Assembly: GCA_039028155.1 (NCBI GenBank)
Contig: JBCCIS010000004.1
Location: 105,303 to 169,302, forward strand
From: Pseudomonadota bacterium
Lineage (GTDB): Bacteria > Pseudomonadota > Alphaproteobacteria > SP197
DNA length: 64,000 nt
Direction: 5' to 3'
Within the stretch, counting starts at the first letter, position 1, and each line of letters starts with the position of its first letter. The translations under genes and the position numbers were made by a program. Under the pieces are notes generated by a model that was not told where the DNA came from, ran no database searches, and was given only the letters and a program-made list of their open reading frames with translations. Positions 8,021 to 16,733 of this stretch are shown in pieces.

Positions 8021-8962
8021 ATGTCCCAGTCCACGACCACAACAGCAGCGACAGCGACGCTTTCCGGGCGTGGCATTCGTTTGCGTGGGATGGGCGACAG
8101 GGCCCTGGCCTGGGTTTTCATTTTACCGACGATCGGCCTGCTTCTGGCAATCAACATTTTTCCGCTGCTGTGGGCGATCTATCTCAGCTTCACCAACTAC
8201 CGAGCGAACCAGCCCGGTCGAGAGATCGAGTGGGTTGGCTTTCGCAACTACGAACGGCTGCTCAGCAACGAAGACGTCTGGGGCTATATGCAGGCGACCG
8301 CGCACTTCGTGACGTGGACCATGATCTGCCAGGTTATCCTTGGTTTCGGCCTTGCCCTGTTGATCAACCGCCGCTTCAAGGGCCATGCAACCTGGACGAC
8401 GCTGATCCTGCTACCCATGATGCTGTCGCCCGCGGTCGTTGGCGTCTTTTGGACCTACATCTTTCAGCCCCAGTCCGGCATCTTTAACTACATCGTCAAC
8501 TTCTTCATTGACGCCGGCAGTTTCACCATGATTGGCGACGTCCATCTTGCGCCCTGGGCCATTGTCCTGGTCGACACCTGGATGTGGACGCCTTACGTGA
8601 TGCTGATCTGCCTGGCTGGATTGCGGTCGATCCCTGACTACATCTATGAAGCGGCTGAGGTCGACCGGGCGTCGCGTTGGCGTCAGTTCTGGACCATCAC
8701 TGTTCCCATGGTCCTGCCCTTCCTGATGCTTGCCGTCCTGTTCCGGGGTATCGAGAACTTTAAGATGTTCGACCTTGTCGTCGAGCTTACGTCGGGCGGC
8801 CCCGGCTCGGTGACCGAACTGGCGTCAATCAACCTTAAGCGGGAAGCCTTTGAGAAGTGGCGAACAGGCTATAGTTCGGCCTTTGCCATCATCTTGTTCG
8901 TGACCGTGTTCGGGGCCGGCAATCTCTACGTAAAGTTCCTCAACCGGGTGAAACAGCGATGA
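8021..8962 (+). CDS. Sugar ABC transporter permease, MalF/UgpA type
   Basis: The 313-aa integral membrane protein has about six transmembrane helices and the cytoplasmic coupling loop EAAEVDRASRWRQFWTITVPMVLPF, which is the EAA motif that docks on the ATPase. The N-terminal 25 residues are Thr/Ala-rich and cytoplasmic. It follows the binding protein after about 107 bp and its stop overlaps the next permease start by 4 nt (ATGA), indicating coupled translation. It forms the heterodimeric channel with the product of the next gene. Confidence 0.92.
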   Translation: MSQSTTTTAATATLSGRGIRLRGMGDRALAWVFILPTIGLLLAINIFPLLWAIYLSFTNYRANQPGREIEWVGFRNYERLLSNEDVWGYMQATAHFVTWTMICQVILGFGLALLINRRFKGHATWTTLILLPMMLSPAVVGVFWTYIFQPQSGIFNYIVNFFIDAGSFTMIGDVHLAPWAIVLVDTWMWTPYVMLICLAGLRSIPDYIYEAAEVDRASRWRQFWTITVPMVLPFLMLAVLFRGIENFKMFDLVVELTSGGPGSVTELASINLKREAFEKWRTGYSSAFAIILFVTVFGAGNLYVKFLNRVKQR

Positions 8963-9915
8963 GCCGGTTTTCATCGTCATCGCATTCGATCGTAGAGCCG
9001 AGCCCGGCGTCGCGAACGATCGCCGGTATCTTGGTCGCAGCCTACGCACTGATCGCACTGGTTCCGTTGGTCTGGATTTTGCTGACCGGCTTCAAGACGC
9101 CTAACGACGCGATCGCCTATCCTCCGGAAGTGGTCTTCAACCCGTCGCTGGAGGGCTACGTCAACCTCTTCACGTCAAGGACGCGCCAGACGGCCGAATA
9201 CATGGAATCGCTGCCGCCGCCGGACACCTGGTACGAGGAACTGGTGCGCAGCCGCAATATGGTAATCACCGGTCCGTCGCGTTTCGCGGAGCGCTATACC
9301 AACTCCGTCATCATCGGCTTTGGCTCGACCTTCCTGGCGGTCTTCCTCGGCACACTCGCAGCCTATGGATTCTCACGCTTTCGCGTGCCGCTGAAGGACG
9401 ACCTGATGTTCTTCATCTTGTCGACCCGCATGATGCCGCCGATTGCCGTCGCCGTGCCGATCTTCCTGATGTACCGCGAGCTTGGACTGAACGACACCCA
9501 TCTCGGCATGATCCTTCTCTACACGGCGGTCAACGTCAGCCTCGCGGTTTGGCTCCTGAAAGGGTTCATCGACGAGATCCCACCGGAATACGAGGAAGCC
9601 GCCATGATCGACGGCTACAGACGGTTCCAGGCCTTTATCAAGATCGTTCTGCCCCAGGCGACGACAGGCATCGCGGCTACCGCGATCTTCTGTCTGATTT
9701 TTGCCTGGAACGAGTATGCGTTTGCGCTGCTACTGACCAGCGGCGAGGCGCAGACGGCGCCGCCCTTCATCCCGACGATCATCGGCGAAGGTGGCCTTGA
9801 TTGGCCTGCCGTCGGCGCGGGGACAACACTCTTTCTGCTGCCGATCGTTTTCTTCACCGTCCTGATGCGCCGGCATCTGCTGCGCGGCATTACCTTCGGC
9901 GCGGTGCGCAAGTGA
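8959..9915 (+). CDS. Sugar ABC transporter permease, MalG/UgpE type
   Basis: The 318-aa protein is the second permease, with six predicted helices and the EAA loop PPEYEEAAMIDGYRRFQAF followed by IVLPQA. A periplasmic insertion of about 60 residues (EYMESLPPPDTWYEELVRS) lies between helices 1 and 2 and is longer than in MalG. The start overlaps the preceding permease by 4 nt and the stop overlaps the GTG start of a small membrane protein. Together these overlaps mark a single transcript for importer assembly. Confidence 0.92.
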   Translation: MSRFSSSSHSIVEPSPASRTIAGILVAAYALIALVPLVWILLTGFKTPNDAIAYPPEVVFNPSLEGYVNLFTSRTRQTAEYMESLPPPDTWYEELVRSRNMVITGPSRFAERYTNSVIIGFGSTFLAVFLGTLAAYGFSRFRVPLKDDLMFFILSTRMMPPIAVAVPIFLMYRELGLNDTHLGMILLYTAVNVSLAVWLLKGFIDEIPPEYEEAAMIDGYRRFQAFIKIVLPQATTGIAATAIFCLIFAWNEYAFALLLTSGEAQTAPPFIPTIIGEGGLDWPAVGAGTTLFLLPIVFFTVLMRRHLLRGITFGAVRK

Positions 9916-10112
9916 GCGGGCGCGGCGATAACAAGACGCGGCCGCAGCGCCTGTTCCGTCGTGGACCCTGGGAGGCCGCGGCAACGACGTTGATCGCCGT
10001 CGGCGTCATCATGCTGATGCAACCGTTCTCGATGTGGGCCTACAGCAATTCCTTCGGTGTCATTCTCACCGGCACGCTGGGCTTCGTCATCGTCAGCCAT
10101 TTCCGGGATTGA
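9912..10112 (+). CDS. Small membrane protein of ABC operon (66 aa)
   Basis: The reading frame starts with GTG at 9912, overlapping the permease stop (GTGA), and ends 2 nt before the ATPase ATG. It encodes a basic N-terminus (RPQRLFRRGPWEA) and two hydrophobic segments (TTLIAVGVIMLMQPF and FGVILTGTLGFVIVS), so two membrane spans or one hairpin. Small membrane proteins also occur in glycerol-type importer operons of rhizobia (glpU position), which suggests an accessory role in assembly or gating, but that is inference. The tight overlaps are the main evidence that it is a real gene. Confidence 0.7.
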   Translation: MSGRGDNKTRPQRLFRRGPWEAAATTLIAVGVIMLMQPFSMWAYSNSFGVILTGTLGFVIVSHFRD

Positions 10113-10114
10113 CG

Positions 10115-11209
10115 ATGGCCCAGATCCGCATCGAAAACCTACATAAACGCTTCGACGAGTTCATTGCGGTCAAGGATTCGACCATGACGATTCCGGACGG
10201 CAGCTTTTTTGTACTGCTCGGCCCGTCCGGTTGCGGCAAGACAACAACGCTGCGCATGATCGCCGGACTTGAGATGCCGACGTCGGGGCGCATCATGCTG
10301 GGTGATGAAGACGTGACGTTTCGCCGTGCCGCGCAACGCGACATTGCGTTTGTCTTTCAACTCTTTGCGCTCTATCCGCATCTCAACGTCTACAACAACC
10401 TTGCCTATCCGCTGAAGTCGCAAGGCGTCAGCCGCCGGGAGATCGCCGATCGCATCAACGAGGTCGCGCGACTGCTGCGTATCGAGGACCTCTTGAAGGC
10501 GCGACCCAGCAAGCTCGCCGGTGGCGATCGGCAAAGGGTCGCACTCGGCCGGGCGATCGTCCGTCGACCCAAGGCGTTCTTGATGGACGAACCGCTCGGG
10601 ACACTGGATACCGAGTTCCGTGATCTCATGTGCCAGGAGTTGCGGCAGCTCCACAACCGTATCGGCGCTACCACCGTTTATGTCACCCACGATCAGGTCG
10701 AGGCAATGTCGATGGGTGACTATGTCGCGGTCATGAACGGCGGCGAGATCTTGCAGGTCGGTACGCCGAACGACGTTTATGACCGGCCGTCGTCCGTCTT
10801 CGTCGCCGACTTCATCGGCAATCCGCCAATGAACATGCTGCCGTTTGGCGGACCCATCGCTCCCGGCAGCGACAAAGTGTCGGTCGCCGGCGCCGATGTC
10901 AGTGTCCCGGTCCTGAAAGAGGGTCTGGTTCATGACAGCGGTATTCTAGGCGCCCGCCCCGAACATATCATGCTCAGCGACTCAGCGGCGCTGCGCGGCC
11001 GCGTGTTCGGCGTCGAGTATACGGGCGCACGCAAGATCGTCGCCGTCGACACCGATGTCGGTCGCGTACGCGTGCGTGCCTCCAACACGGTCGACGCCCA
11101 GACCGGCGACACCGTGGGCCTCGATTTTCTGACATCAAGGCTGTCGCTGTTCGACGCCAAGTCTGAAGCAGCTCTGACTTTGAGCGAACCTGGAGAGCGA
11201 CATGGCTGA
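10115..11209 (+). CDS. ABC transporter ATP-binding protein 1
   Basis: The 364-aa ATPase has Walker A GPSGCGKTT (about residue 35), a Q-loop in AFVFQLFALYPH, Walker B FLMDEP and the switch His in YVTHDQVEAMS, then a C-terminal OB/TOBE regulatory domain typical of MalK/UgpC types. The signature motif reads LAGGDRQRV instead of LSGGQ, a substitution of both Ser and Gln, so its composite ATP site may be weak or asymmetric. The start at 10115 fits alignment of the family N-terminus; the frame stays open 27 codons further. It overlaps the second ATPase by 8 nt. Confidence 0.92.
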   Translation: MAQIRIENLHKRFDEFIAVKDSTMTIPDGSFFVLLGPSGCGKTTTLRMIAGLEMPTSGRIMLGDEDVTFRRAAQRDIAFVFQLFALYPHLNVYNNLAYPLKSQGVSRREIADRINEVARLLRIEDLLKARPSKLAGGDRQRVALGRAIVRRPKAFLMDEPLGTLDTEFRDLMCQELRQLHNRIGATTVYVTHDQVEAMSMGDYVAVMNGGEILQVGTPNDVYDRPSSVFVADFIGNPPMNMLPFGGPIAPGSDKVSVAGADVSVPVLKEGLVHDSGILGARPEHIMLSDSAALRGRVFGVEYTGARKIVAVDTDVGRVRVRASNTVDAQTGDTVGLDFLTSRLSLFDAKSEAALTLSEPGERHG

Positions 11210-12236
11210 TGTCGCGCTCTCCCAGATCACCAAGACCTTTGGCGAGGCCGTCGCCGTCGCCGACATGTCGATGACGATTGCGGACGGTGAATGTGTTGTC
11301 CTGCTCGGCCCGACAGGCGCCGGCAAGACAACGACCTTGCGCTTGATTGCGGGCCTGGAACGCCCGGACCGTGGCAGCATTGCCATCCAAGGCGCTGACA
11401 TCACGACGGCTGACCCCGCCGCGCGCGACGTCGCGATGGTGTTCCAGCAGTATTCGCTCTACCCCCACTACACCGCCTACCAGAACATGGCGTTTCCGCT
11501 CAAATCGCCGTTGCGTCGGCTGGGCGAAAAGGAGATAGACCGCCGCGTGCGCGAGATCGCAGAGTTGCTGCGCATCGAGAACAAGCTGGAGAACAAGGCA
11601 ACCAAGCTTTCAGGCGGTGAGATGCAGAGGGTCGCCATCGGCCGTGCACTGGTCCGCGAACCAGCCATCTTCTTGATGGACGAGCCGCTGTCGTCGCTCG
11701 ATGCCAAGCTGCGCCACGATCTCAGGATCGAGCTGAAGCGTATTCAACTGTCGCTTGGCGCGACCATCCTTTACGTCACCCACGATCAGGTGGAAGCCAT
11801 GACCTTGGCGGACCGGATTGGCGTCCTGTCGAAAGGCCGCCTGGTGCAGACCGGAACACCGACGGAGGTCTATCAGAAGCCCGATAACATCGACGTGGCG
11901 CGCCGTCTGGGATCGCCCCGCATCAATCTGCTTCCGGCCGGTTGGTTGGATACCGCGGCGCCGTCGGGGACGACGACGCAGGGGGTTCGGCCGGAAGACG
12001 TCGTCTTGGACGACGGTGGCGAGGCAGCGACTGTGACCCATGTCGAGCATCTCGGTGCCGAAACGGTCATCCAGCTCAGCCTCGCCGATCAGGCGATCAG
12101 CTCCCTAGCGCCGGCCGACCGGCAATTCCGCCCTGGCCAGCCCGTCACGGTGCGGGCAAGGCCGGGCGCGGCACTCTTTTTCTCAAAGGACGGATCCCGG
12201 CTTTCCGGCCAGGCGACGGGAGGTGCTCATGGCTGA
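11202..12236 (+). CDS. ABC transporter ATP-binding protein 2
   Basis: The 344-aa protein is a paralogue of its neighbour, with Walker A GPTGAGKTT, Q-loop AMVFQQYSLYPH, a canonical signature LSGGEMQRV, Walker B FLMDEPLSSLD and TOBE domain. Two different ATPases in one importer operon suggest a heterodimeric motor, as in the rhizobial glycerol importer GlpS/GlpT. The start overlaps the previous gene by 8 nt and the stop overlaps the beginning of dhaL, so expression of transport and kinase is coupled. Confidence 0.92.
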   Translation: MADVALSQITKTFGEAVAVADMSMTIADGECVVLLGPTGAGKTTTLRLIAGLERPDRGSIAIQGADITTADPAARDVAMVFQQYSLYPHYTAYQNMAFPLKSPLRRLGEKEIDRRVREIAELLRIENKLENKATKLSGGEMQRVAIGRALVREPAIFLMDEPLSSLDAKLRHDLRIELKRIQLSLGATILYVTHDQVEAMTLADRIGVLSKGRLVQTGTPTEVYQKPDNIDVARRLGSPRINLLPAGWLDTAAPSGTTTQGVRPEDVVLDDGGEAATVTHVEHLGAETVIQLSLADQAISSLAPADRQFRPGQPVTVRARPGAALFFSKDGSRLSGQATGGAHG

Positions 12237-12849
12237 CCTGACCGCAGCGTTCATTGACGCGTGCGTCGCCAACATTCTCGACCATGCGGACGAATTGACA
12301 GCGCTCGACCAAGCGATTGGCGACGGAGATCACGGCCTCAACATGAAGCGCGGTTTTGAGGCGATTGCCGCCGAGCGGGACGCTTTGTCCGACCTTGATC
12401 CCGGCGCGGGGCTGCAAAAGGCCGGCATGACGCTGGTCATGAAGGTTGGCGGGGCGTCCGGCCCGCTGTACGGCAGCTTTCTCATGGCCATGGGCAAAGC
12501 GATGCCCGAAGAGTCCGTCTCGCTTGACGACTTCGCCCAGGCCTTCGCCGCCGGAGTCGATGCCGTGAAGTCACGCGGTAAGTCCGACCGCGGCGAGAAG
12601 ACCATGCTGGACGTGCTGGGCCCGGTCGAGGATGCGTTGAAACAGTCGGCATCCACAGCCGATGCCTTGGCCGGTGCGACGGCGGCGGCCGACGAAGGTC
12701 TGGAGTCGACGCGCGCCATGCAGGCGACAAAGGGACGCGCGTCATTCCTGGCCGAACGTTCGGTCGATCATCTCGACCCGGGCGCGCGCTCAAGTCAGTT
12801 GTTAGTTCATGCCGTGTGTCAGGTCATGCAGGGGAAGACTGGTGAGTAA
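12229..12849 (+). CDS. dhaL: Dihydroxyacetone kinase subunit DhaL
   Basis: The 206-aa protein is the ADP-binding subunit of PTS-dependent dihydroxyacetone kinase. It has the Mg/nucleotide motif DQAIGDGDHGLNM with its conserved aspartates near residues 25-32, and the lid segment MKVGGASGPLYGSFLM. DhaL carries a tightly bound ADP/ATP that is rephosphorylated by DhaM and passes phosphate to the substrate on DhaK. The ATG at 12229 is preceded by GGGAGG and lies within the last codons of the ATPase gene. DhaK itself is encoded separately at 15579-16571 on the opposite strand. Confidence 0.93.
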   Translation: MADLTAAFIDACVANILDHADELTALDQAIGDGDHGLNMKRGFEAIAAERDALSDLDPGAGLQKAGMTLVMKVGGASGPLYGSFLMAMGKAMPEESVSLDDFAQAFAAGVDAVKSRGKSDRGEKTMLDVLGPVEDALKQSASTADALAGATAAADEGLESTRAMQATKGRASFLAERSVDHLDPGARSSQLLVHAVCQVMQGKTGE

Positions 12850-13231
12850 CAGAGTTGGCATTGTAATTGTCTCGCATTCGCCGGGCGTCGCCAGCGGCGC
12901 CCACGACATGGTGCATCAAATGGTCGGCGACGAGGTGCCGGTCGCGTGGTGTGGCGGCAACCCGGACGGCGATTTGGGTACGGACGTCGCGGCTATCAAA
13001 CAAGCAATCGAGGCCGTCTATTCCGACGCTGGCGTCGCCATTCTTGTTGACCTCGGCGGTGCCGAGACCAATTCGGAGATGGCAATAGAGATGCTACCGG
13101 AACCGTGGCGCAAACATGTGGTCATCTGCAACGCGCCGATCGTCGAGGGTGCCGTGATGGCCGCGACGGAGGCATGGGGCAACGCCGCGCTAGAGGATGT
13201 CAAGGCAACGGCGGAGGAGCTGTCGCCGTGA
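12842..13231 (+). CDS. dhaM: PTS-dependent dihydroxyacetone kinase phosphotransferase DhaM (EIIA domain)
   Basis: The 129-aa protein starts at GTG 12842, overlapping dhaL by 8 nt. It is a single EIIA-mannose-like domain with the phosphorylatable His in IVIVSHSPGVA close to the N-terminus and the conserved ILVDLGGAETNSEMA strand-loop. In Escherichia coli DhaM is a fusion of EIIA, HPr and a partial EI; here those parts are three separate overlapping genes. It should accept phosphate from the HPr encoded next and rephosphorylate ADP on DhaL. Confidence 0.9.
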   Translation: MSNRVGIVIVSHSPGVASGAHDMVHQMVGDEVPVAWCGGNPDGDLGTDVAAIKQAIEAVYSDAGVAILVDLGGAETNSEMAIEMLPEPWRKHVVICNAPIVEGAVMAATEAWGNAALEDVKATAEELSP

Positions 13232-13527
13232 CGCCGGGTCATGCCGAAGGATCCGTCCGCGTGACTCACGATGTCGGCCTGCACGCCCGGCCGTCGGTGA
13301 AGCTGACCAAGCTCGCCAAGACTTTCGAATCCGATATCAGGCTGCGTACCGAGGCGGACGAGAACGGATGGATTGACGCCAAGAGTATCGTCAAAGTCAT
13401 GGCACTGAAGATCGCTGCCGGCGAGACCCTGGTGATCCGCGCGGAAGGGAGTGATGCCGACGACGCGATTGCGGCCTTGACCGGCCTTGTTCTTAGAGAC
13501 TTCGATGAAGCGCGGGCCGACGGCTAA
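13228..13527 (+). CDS. HPr-like phosphocarrier protein
   Basis: The 99-aa protein begins at a GTG overlapping the dhaM stop (GTGA). It contains the HPr active-site motif GLHARPSVKL, whose His is phosphorylated by enzyme I, about 22 residues in. No clear HprK/P regulatory Ser site can be assigned by eye; the stretch WIDAKSIVKVMALKIAAGE corresponds to the Ser-containing helix. It links enzyme I to DhaM in the dedicated phosphorelay. The coding end overlaps the start of the enzyme I gene by 23 nt. Confidence 0.9.
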   Translation: MTPGHAEGSVRVTHDVGLHARPSVKLTKLAKTFESDIRLRTEADENGWIDAKSIVKVMALKIAAGETLVIRAEGSDADDAIAALTGLVLRDFDEARADG

Positions 13528-15121
13528 CGTGCTGACAGCGCAGTGCGCTTCCCCGGGCCTGGCCAAGGGTCCGATCTGGCTTGATGCCAGGCGAGAAGGA
13601 GAAGCGCGCCGGGCGCTGGCACCCGACGCCGAGGCGGATGCCCTGCGAGTCGCCATAACTGCTGCCGTGAACGACCTCTCCTTCCTGCGCGAACACGCCG
13701 ATGAGCTGGCGTCGGAGATTCTCGAGTATCAGATTGCCATGCTTGAAGACGACGAGCTGACCGCCACGGCCTTCCCGGAGATTGCCGATGGCGCTGCCGC
13801 CGACAACGCTTGGGTAGCGGCCATCGGTGCTCAGATCGCCGTCTACCAGGATGGCGACAGTGTTTACTTCCGGGCCCGGGCCGCCGACCTCGAGGACCTT
13901 CGCGACCGCGTCCTCGATCATCTGCGCGGCAGTGCCTCGGTGATTAATGAGCGGGTATCCGGCCATGTTGTCGTTGCCGGTGATATGACCCCGTCGCGTT
14001 TCCTCGCGCTGGCATCCCATGGCATCGCTGCTCTCGTGCTTCGGGCCGGAAGCGCATCAAGTCATGTCGCCATTCTGGCGCGTGCCCGCGGCATCCCCAT
14101 GCTTGTCGGGTTGGGCGATACGTCGGGTGAGGCTGTGCAGGACGCTGACTGCGCCTTGGTCGATGCCCAACGCGGCACGCTCATGCTCGATCCGAATGCT
14201 GAGGAGCAGGGCGAGTTTGGGCAGCGCCTCGCCAACCTAGCCGATAGCCAGCGCGAACAGGCCCGTCTTCTGCCGTTGCGTGCCACGACACGACGTGGGA
14301 CATCCTGCACGGTCATGGTCAACATCGACGACCCCGACCTCCTGGCCTCTATCGACATTGAGCATTGCGACGGCAGCGGTCTGGTCAGGACAGAACTGCA
14401 ACTCGATGACGGCGGCAATCTGCCCGACGAGGCGGAACAGACGAGAATCTATCGCCAAGTAATGGCTTGGTCGCGCGGCAAACCTGTCGTGTTCCGAACG
14501 CTGGATGCCGGTGGCGACAAGCCGATACCCGGTTTGACCCGCAGTGGCGAAGCAAACCCGTTTCTTGGTGTGCGGGGCCTGCGCTTGTCCCTGGAGCGCC
14601 CTGACGTTTTTCAGGCGCAGATCCGCGCCATGTTGCGCGCCGCTGGCGACGGCGACATGCGGATCATGCTGCCGATGGTAACGGCGCCTGAGGAATTCGA
14701 AACAGCACGCCGTTTGATCACCGATGTCCACGCCGCCATGGCGCCTGGCGAGCGGCCCGTCGAGTTGCCGCCGATCGGCATCATGGTCGAGGTGCCTGCA
14801 GCGGCGCTGCGCATCGCGGCGTTCGACGCCGATTTCTATTCGGTCGGCTCCAATGATCTGATCCAATACACGACGGCAACCAGCCGTGACGAAGCCAGTC
14901 TCAGGCCGCTGCAGGATCCACGCAATCCCGCTGTGCTTGAGTTAATCGCCCGCGTCGTCGAGCATGGTGACGGTCACAACAAGGGGGTAAGTCTGTGCGG
15001 CGATATGGCATCGGACCCAGGATGCCTGGCGGATCTCATCGGGCTTGGGATGCGGTCACTGTCGGTCGCGCCCGCTGCACTCGGACCGATCAAGGCAAGG
15101 ATTCATGAACTCGACATCTGA
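13505..15121 (+). CDS. PTS enzyme I (phosphoenolpyruvate-protein phosphotransferase)
   Basis: The 538-aa protein phosphorylates HPr from PEP. The swivelling His domain has GSASSHVAILARARGIPML with the phospho-His near residue 190; the PEP-binding barrel contains VFRTLDAGGDKP, NPFLGVRGLRLSLERPDVF, IGIMVEVPAA and FYSVGSNDLIQY, with the catalytic Cys in SLCGDMASD. Length is close to that of normal EI (about 570). The ATG at 13505 lies inside the HPr gene; an upstream in-frame ATG at 13487 is possible. No EIIB or EIIC genes occur here, so the role is probably kinase-specific. Confidence 0.92.
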   Translation: MKRGPTANVLTAQCASPGLAKGPIWLDARREGEARRALAPDAEADALRVAITAAVNDLSFLREHADELASEILEYQIAMLEDDELTATAFPEIADGAAADNAWVAAIGAQIAVYQDGDSVYFRARAADLEDLRDRVLDHLRGSASVINERVSGHVVVAGDMTPSRFLALASHGIAALVLRAGSASSHVAILARARGIPMLVGLGDTSGEAVQDADCALVDAQRGTLMLDPNAEEQGEFGQRLANLADSQREQARLLPLRATTRRGTSCTVMVNIDDPDLLASIDIEHCDGSGLVRTELQLDDGGNLPDEAEQTRIYRQVMAWSRGKPVVFRTLDAGGDKPIPGLTRSGEANPFLGVRGLRLSLERPDVFQAQIRAMLRAAGDGDMRIMLPMVTAPEEFETARRLITDVHAAMAPGERPVELPPIGIMVEVPAAALRIAAFDADFYSVGSNDLIQYTTATSRDEASLRPLQDPRNPAVLELIARVVEHGDGHNKGVSLCGDMASDPGCLADLIGLGMRSLSVAPAALGPIKARIHELDI

Positions 15122-15557
15122 CGTCAGGACACGCGAAGACCTGGTCAGAGAGTATAAGGCCATTCTGCGCGAACTGGTTGACCTTCGACCTTCTGGCACC
15201 CGCCAGAAGATTGCCGAGGCGCTCGACAAGCATAAGAGCTTTGTCTCGCAGATCACGAATCCGACGTATTCAGTGCCGATTCCAGCAGACGATGTTCCCG
15301 TGATTGTGAAGGTCTGCCACCTCTCGCCCGCCGAACGGCAACGCTTTCTGACCGCCTATGCCGCGGCCCATCCGAATCGTAGTACAGGCGGCAGCGGCGG
15401 ATCGTCGCGCAAGGCTGCGCCGAGCGCCGGGCGACAGGTTGTCATCACCATGCCCGATCTTGGCGATACCGAGCTTGAAGCCTATCTCGAAGACACCATC
15501 CGTCAGACGGCCAAACGATTGATCAACCTCGCCCGACGCCGTCAGGCCAAGGACTAG
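15105..15557 (+). CDS. Small putative HTH regulator at end of dha operon
   Basis: The 150-aa protein starts at an ATG inside the last codons of the enzyme I gene. Residues 25-60 (GTRQKIAEALDKHKSFVSQITN) read as a helix-turn-helix of the XRE/lambda-repressor type, followed by SPAERQRFLTAYAAAHP. A Ser/Gly-rich linker (STGGSGGSSRK) separates a short C-terminal helical part (LEAYLEDTIRQTAKRLINLARR) that may dimerise. It is the only DNA-binding candidate within this operon and so a candidate reader of the TAAACTAAAC sites; that link is inference. Confidence 0.75.
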   Translation: MNSTSDVRTREDLVREYKAILRELVDLRPSGTRQKIAEALDKHKSFVSQITNPTYSVPIPADDVPVIVKVCHLSPAERQRFLTAYAAAHPNRSTGGSGGSSRKAAPSAGRQVVITMPDLGDTELEAYLEDTIRQTAKRLINLARRRQAKD

Positions 15558-15578
15558 GTGTCAGGGTCAGACCCGCGC

Positions 15579-16571
15579 TTAGCAGCCCCAGCGCATGGCG
15601 GCCGTTTTCACCGGCGCATCCCAAAGGTCTGTAAGTTCGTCGTCGAGCGCGGTGACCGTGAACGAACAGCCCTGCATTTCAAGCGACGTGGTGACGGAAC
15701 CGACAAGGCTTCGCGCCACGGTGAGGCCATGGTCACGACAGCGCTGGGCCGCCTCCGCATACATCAGATAGAGCTCCATCAACGGCGTCCCTCCGAAACC
15801 GTTCACTATCAGCAGGACGGAGTCGCCTTTGCTGGCCGGTGTATCCGCGACAATCGCCGCCATCATTTCCTCGGCCAGATCGGCAGCCGGCGCCAGTGGG
15901 ATGCGGCGTCGACCCGGTTCACCGTGAATACCGACGCCCATCTCAACCTCGCCATCCCCCAAGTCGAATGTCGGCGTCCCAGCCGCAGGCACGGTGCAGC
16001 TGGTCAGCGCAACGCCGATCGAACGGGTTTGCCCGTTGACCCGCTGGCCGAGCGCGGCGCATGTCTCCAAGTCGGCGCCTGACGTTGCGGCCGCGCCAAC
16101 CATCTTCTCGACCGCAACCGTGCCCGCCACACCTCGCCGGCCGGTGGTGAAGGAGGAGTCCTCGACCGCGACATCGTCATTGACCACGACGGTCACCGAC
16201 GAACCGCCATACATTTCAGCCGCCATCTCGAAATTCATGACATCGCCGGAGTAGTTCTTGACGATGAAAAGGACGCCGGCACCACTGTCGACAGCTTCCG
16301 CGGCGGCCAGCATCTGATCCGGCGTTGGTGATGTGAAGACTTCACCGGGACAGGCTGCCGCCAGCATGCCGTCGCCGACAAACCCGGCGTGCAGAGGTTC
16401 GTGTCCTGACCCACCGCCGGAGACCAACGCGACCTGTCCGGCAATCGGGCCGTCAGCGCGCACGACATAGGTCGGATCGTAACGGACATTGACAAAGTCG
16501 CTGTGTGCGGCGCCAAAACCATCCAGGCTCTGCCGCAGCAGACCATCAACATCATTCACGAACTTCTTCAT
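15579..16571 (-). CDS. dhaK: Dihydroxyacetone kinase subunit DhaK
   Basis: The 330-aa protein binds dihydroxyacetone covalently through a hemiaminal to the His in VGIHGEPG (about residue 215). Other family landmarks are VSGGGSGHEPLHAGFVGDGML near residue 50 and the VKNYSGDVMNFEMA segment. It is convergent with the importer/dhaLM operon rather than within it, but its upstream region carries a TAAACTAAAC half-site like the operator at 6465-6494. GGGGGATC precedes the ATG. It completes a full DhaK-DhaL-DhaM kinase producing dihydroxyacetone phosphate. Confidence 0.95.
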   Translation of the reverse strand: MKKFVNDVDGLLRQSLDGFGAAHSDFVNVRYDPTYVVRADGPIAGQVALVSGGGSGHEPLHAGFVGDGMLAAACPGEVFTSPTPDQMLAAAEAVDSGAGVLFIVKNYSGDVMNFEMAAEMYGGSSVTVVVNDDVAVEDSSFTTGRRGVAGTVAVEKMVGAAATSGADLETCAALGQRVNGQTRSIGVALTSCTVPAAGTPTFDLGDGEVEMGVGIHGEPGRRRIPLAPAADLAEEMMAAIVADTPASKGDSVLLIVNGFGGTPLMELYLMYAEAAQRCRDHGLTVARSLVGSVTTSLEMQGCSFTVTALDDELTDLWDAPVKTAAMRWGC

Positions 16572-16681
16572 GGCGATCCCCCGTCATACCCCTGTCAACG
16601 ACGCGTTAGCGCCCGACTGTCTCAATCAACCCCAGCGGACCGAACATTGCCAGTGCCGTTGCGTCAATGACTTAACTCTAC

Positions 16682-16691
16682 TAAACTAAAC
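16682..16691. promoter_or_regulatory. TAAACTAAAC half-site
   Basis: TAAACTAAAC lies between divergent dhaK and the small ORF at 16734. It is identical to one arm of the inverted repeat at 6465-6494; no matching second arm is present at the same spacing. Probably a weaker operator for the same regulator. Confidence 0.5.
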
Positions 16692-16733
16692 TCCTCGGTC
16701 AAGTACGCTAGAACAGACCAGCGGGAGGTCCTC

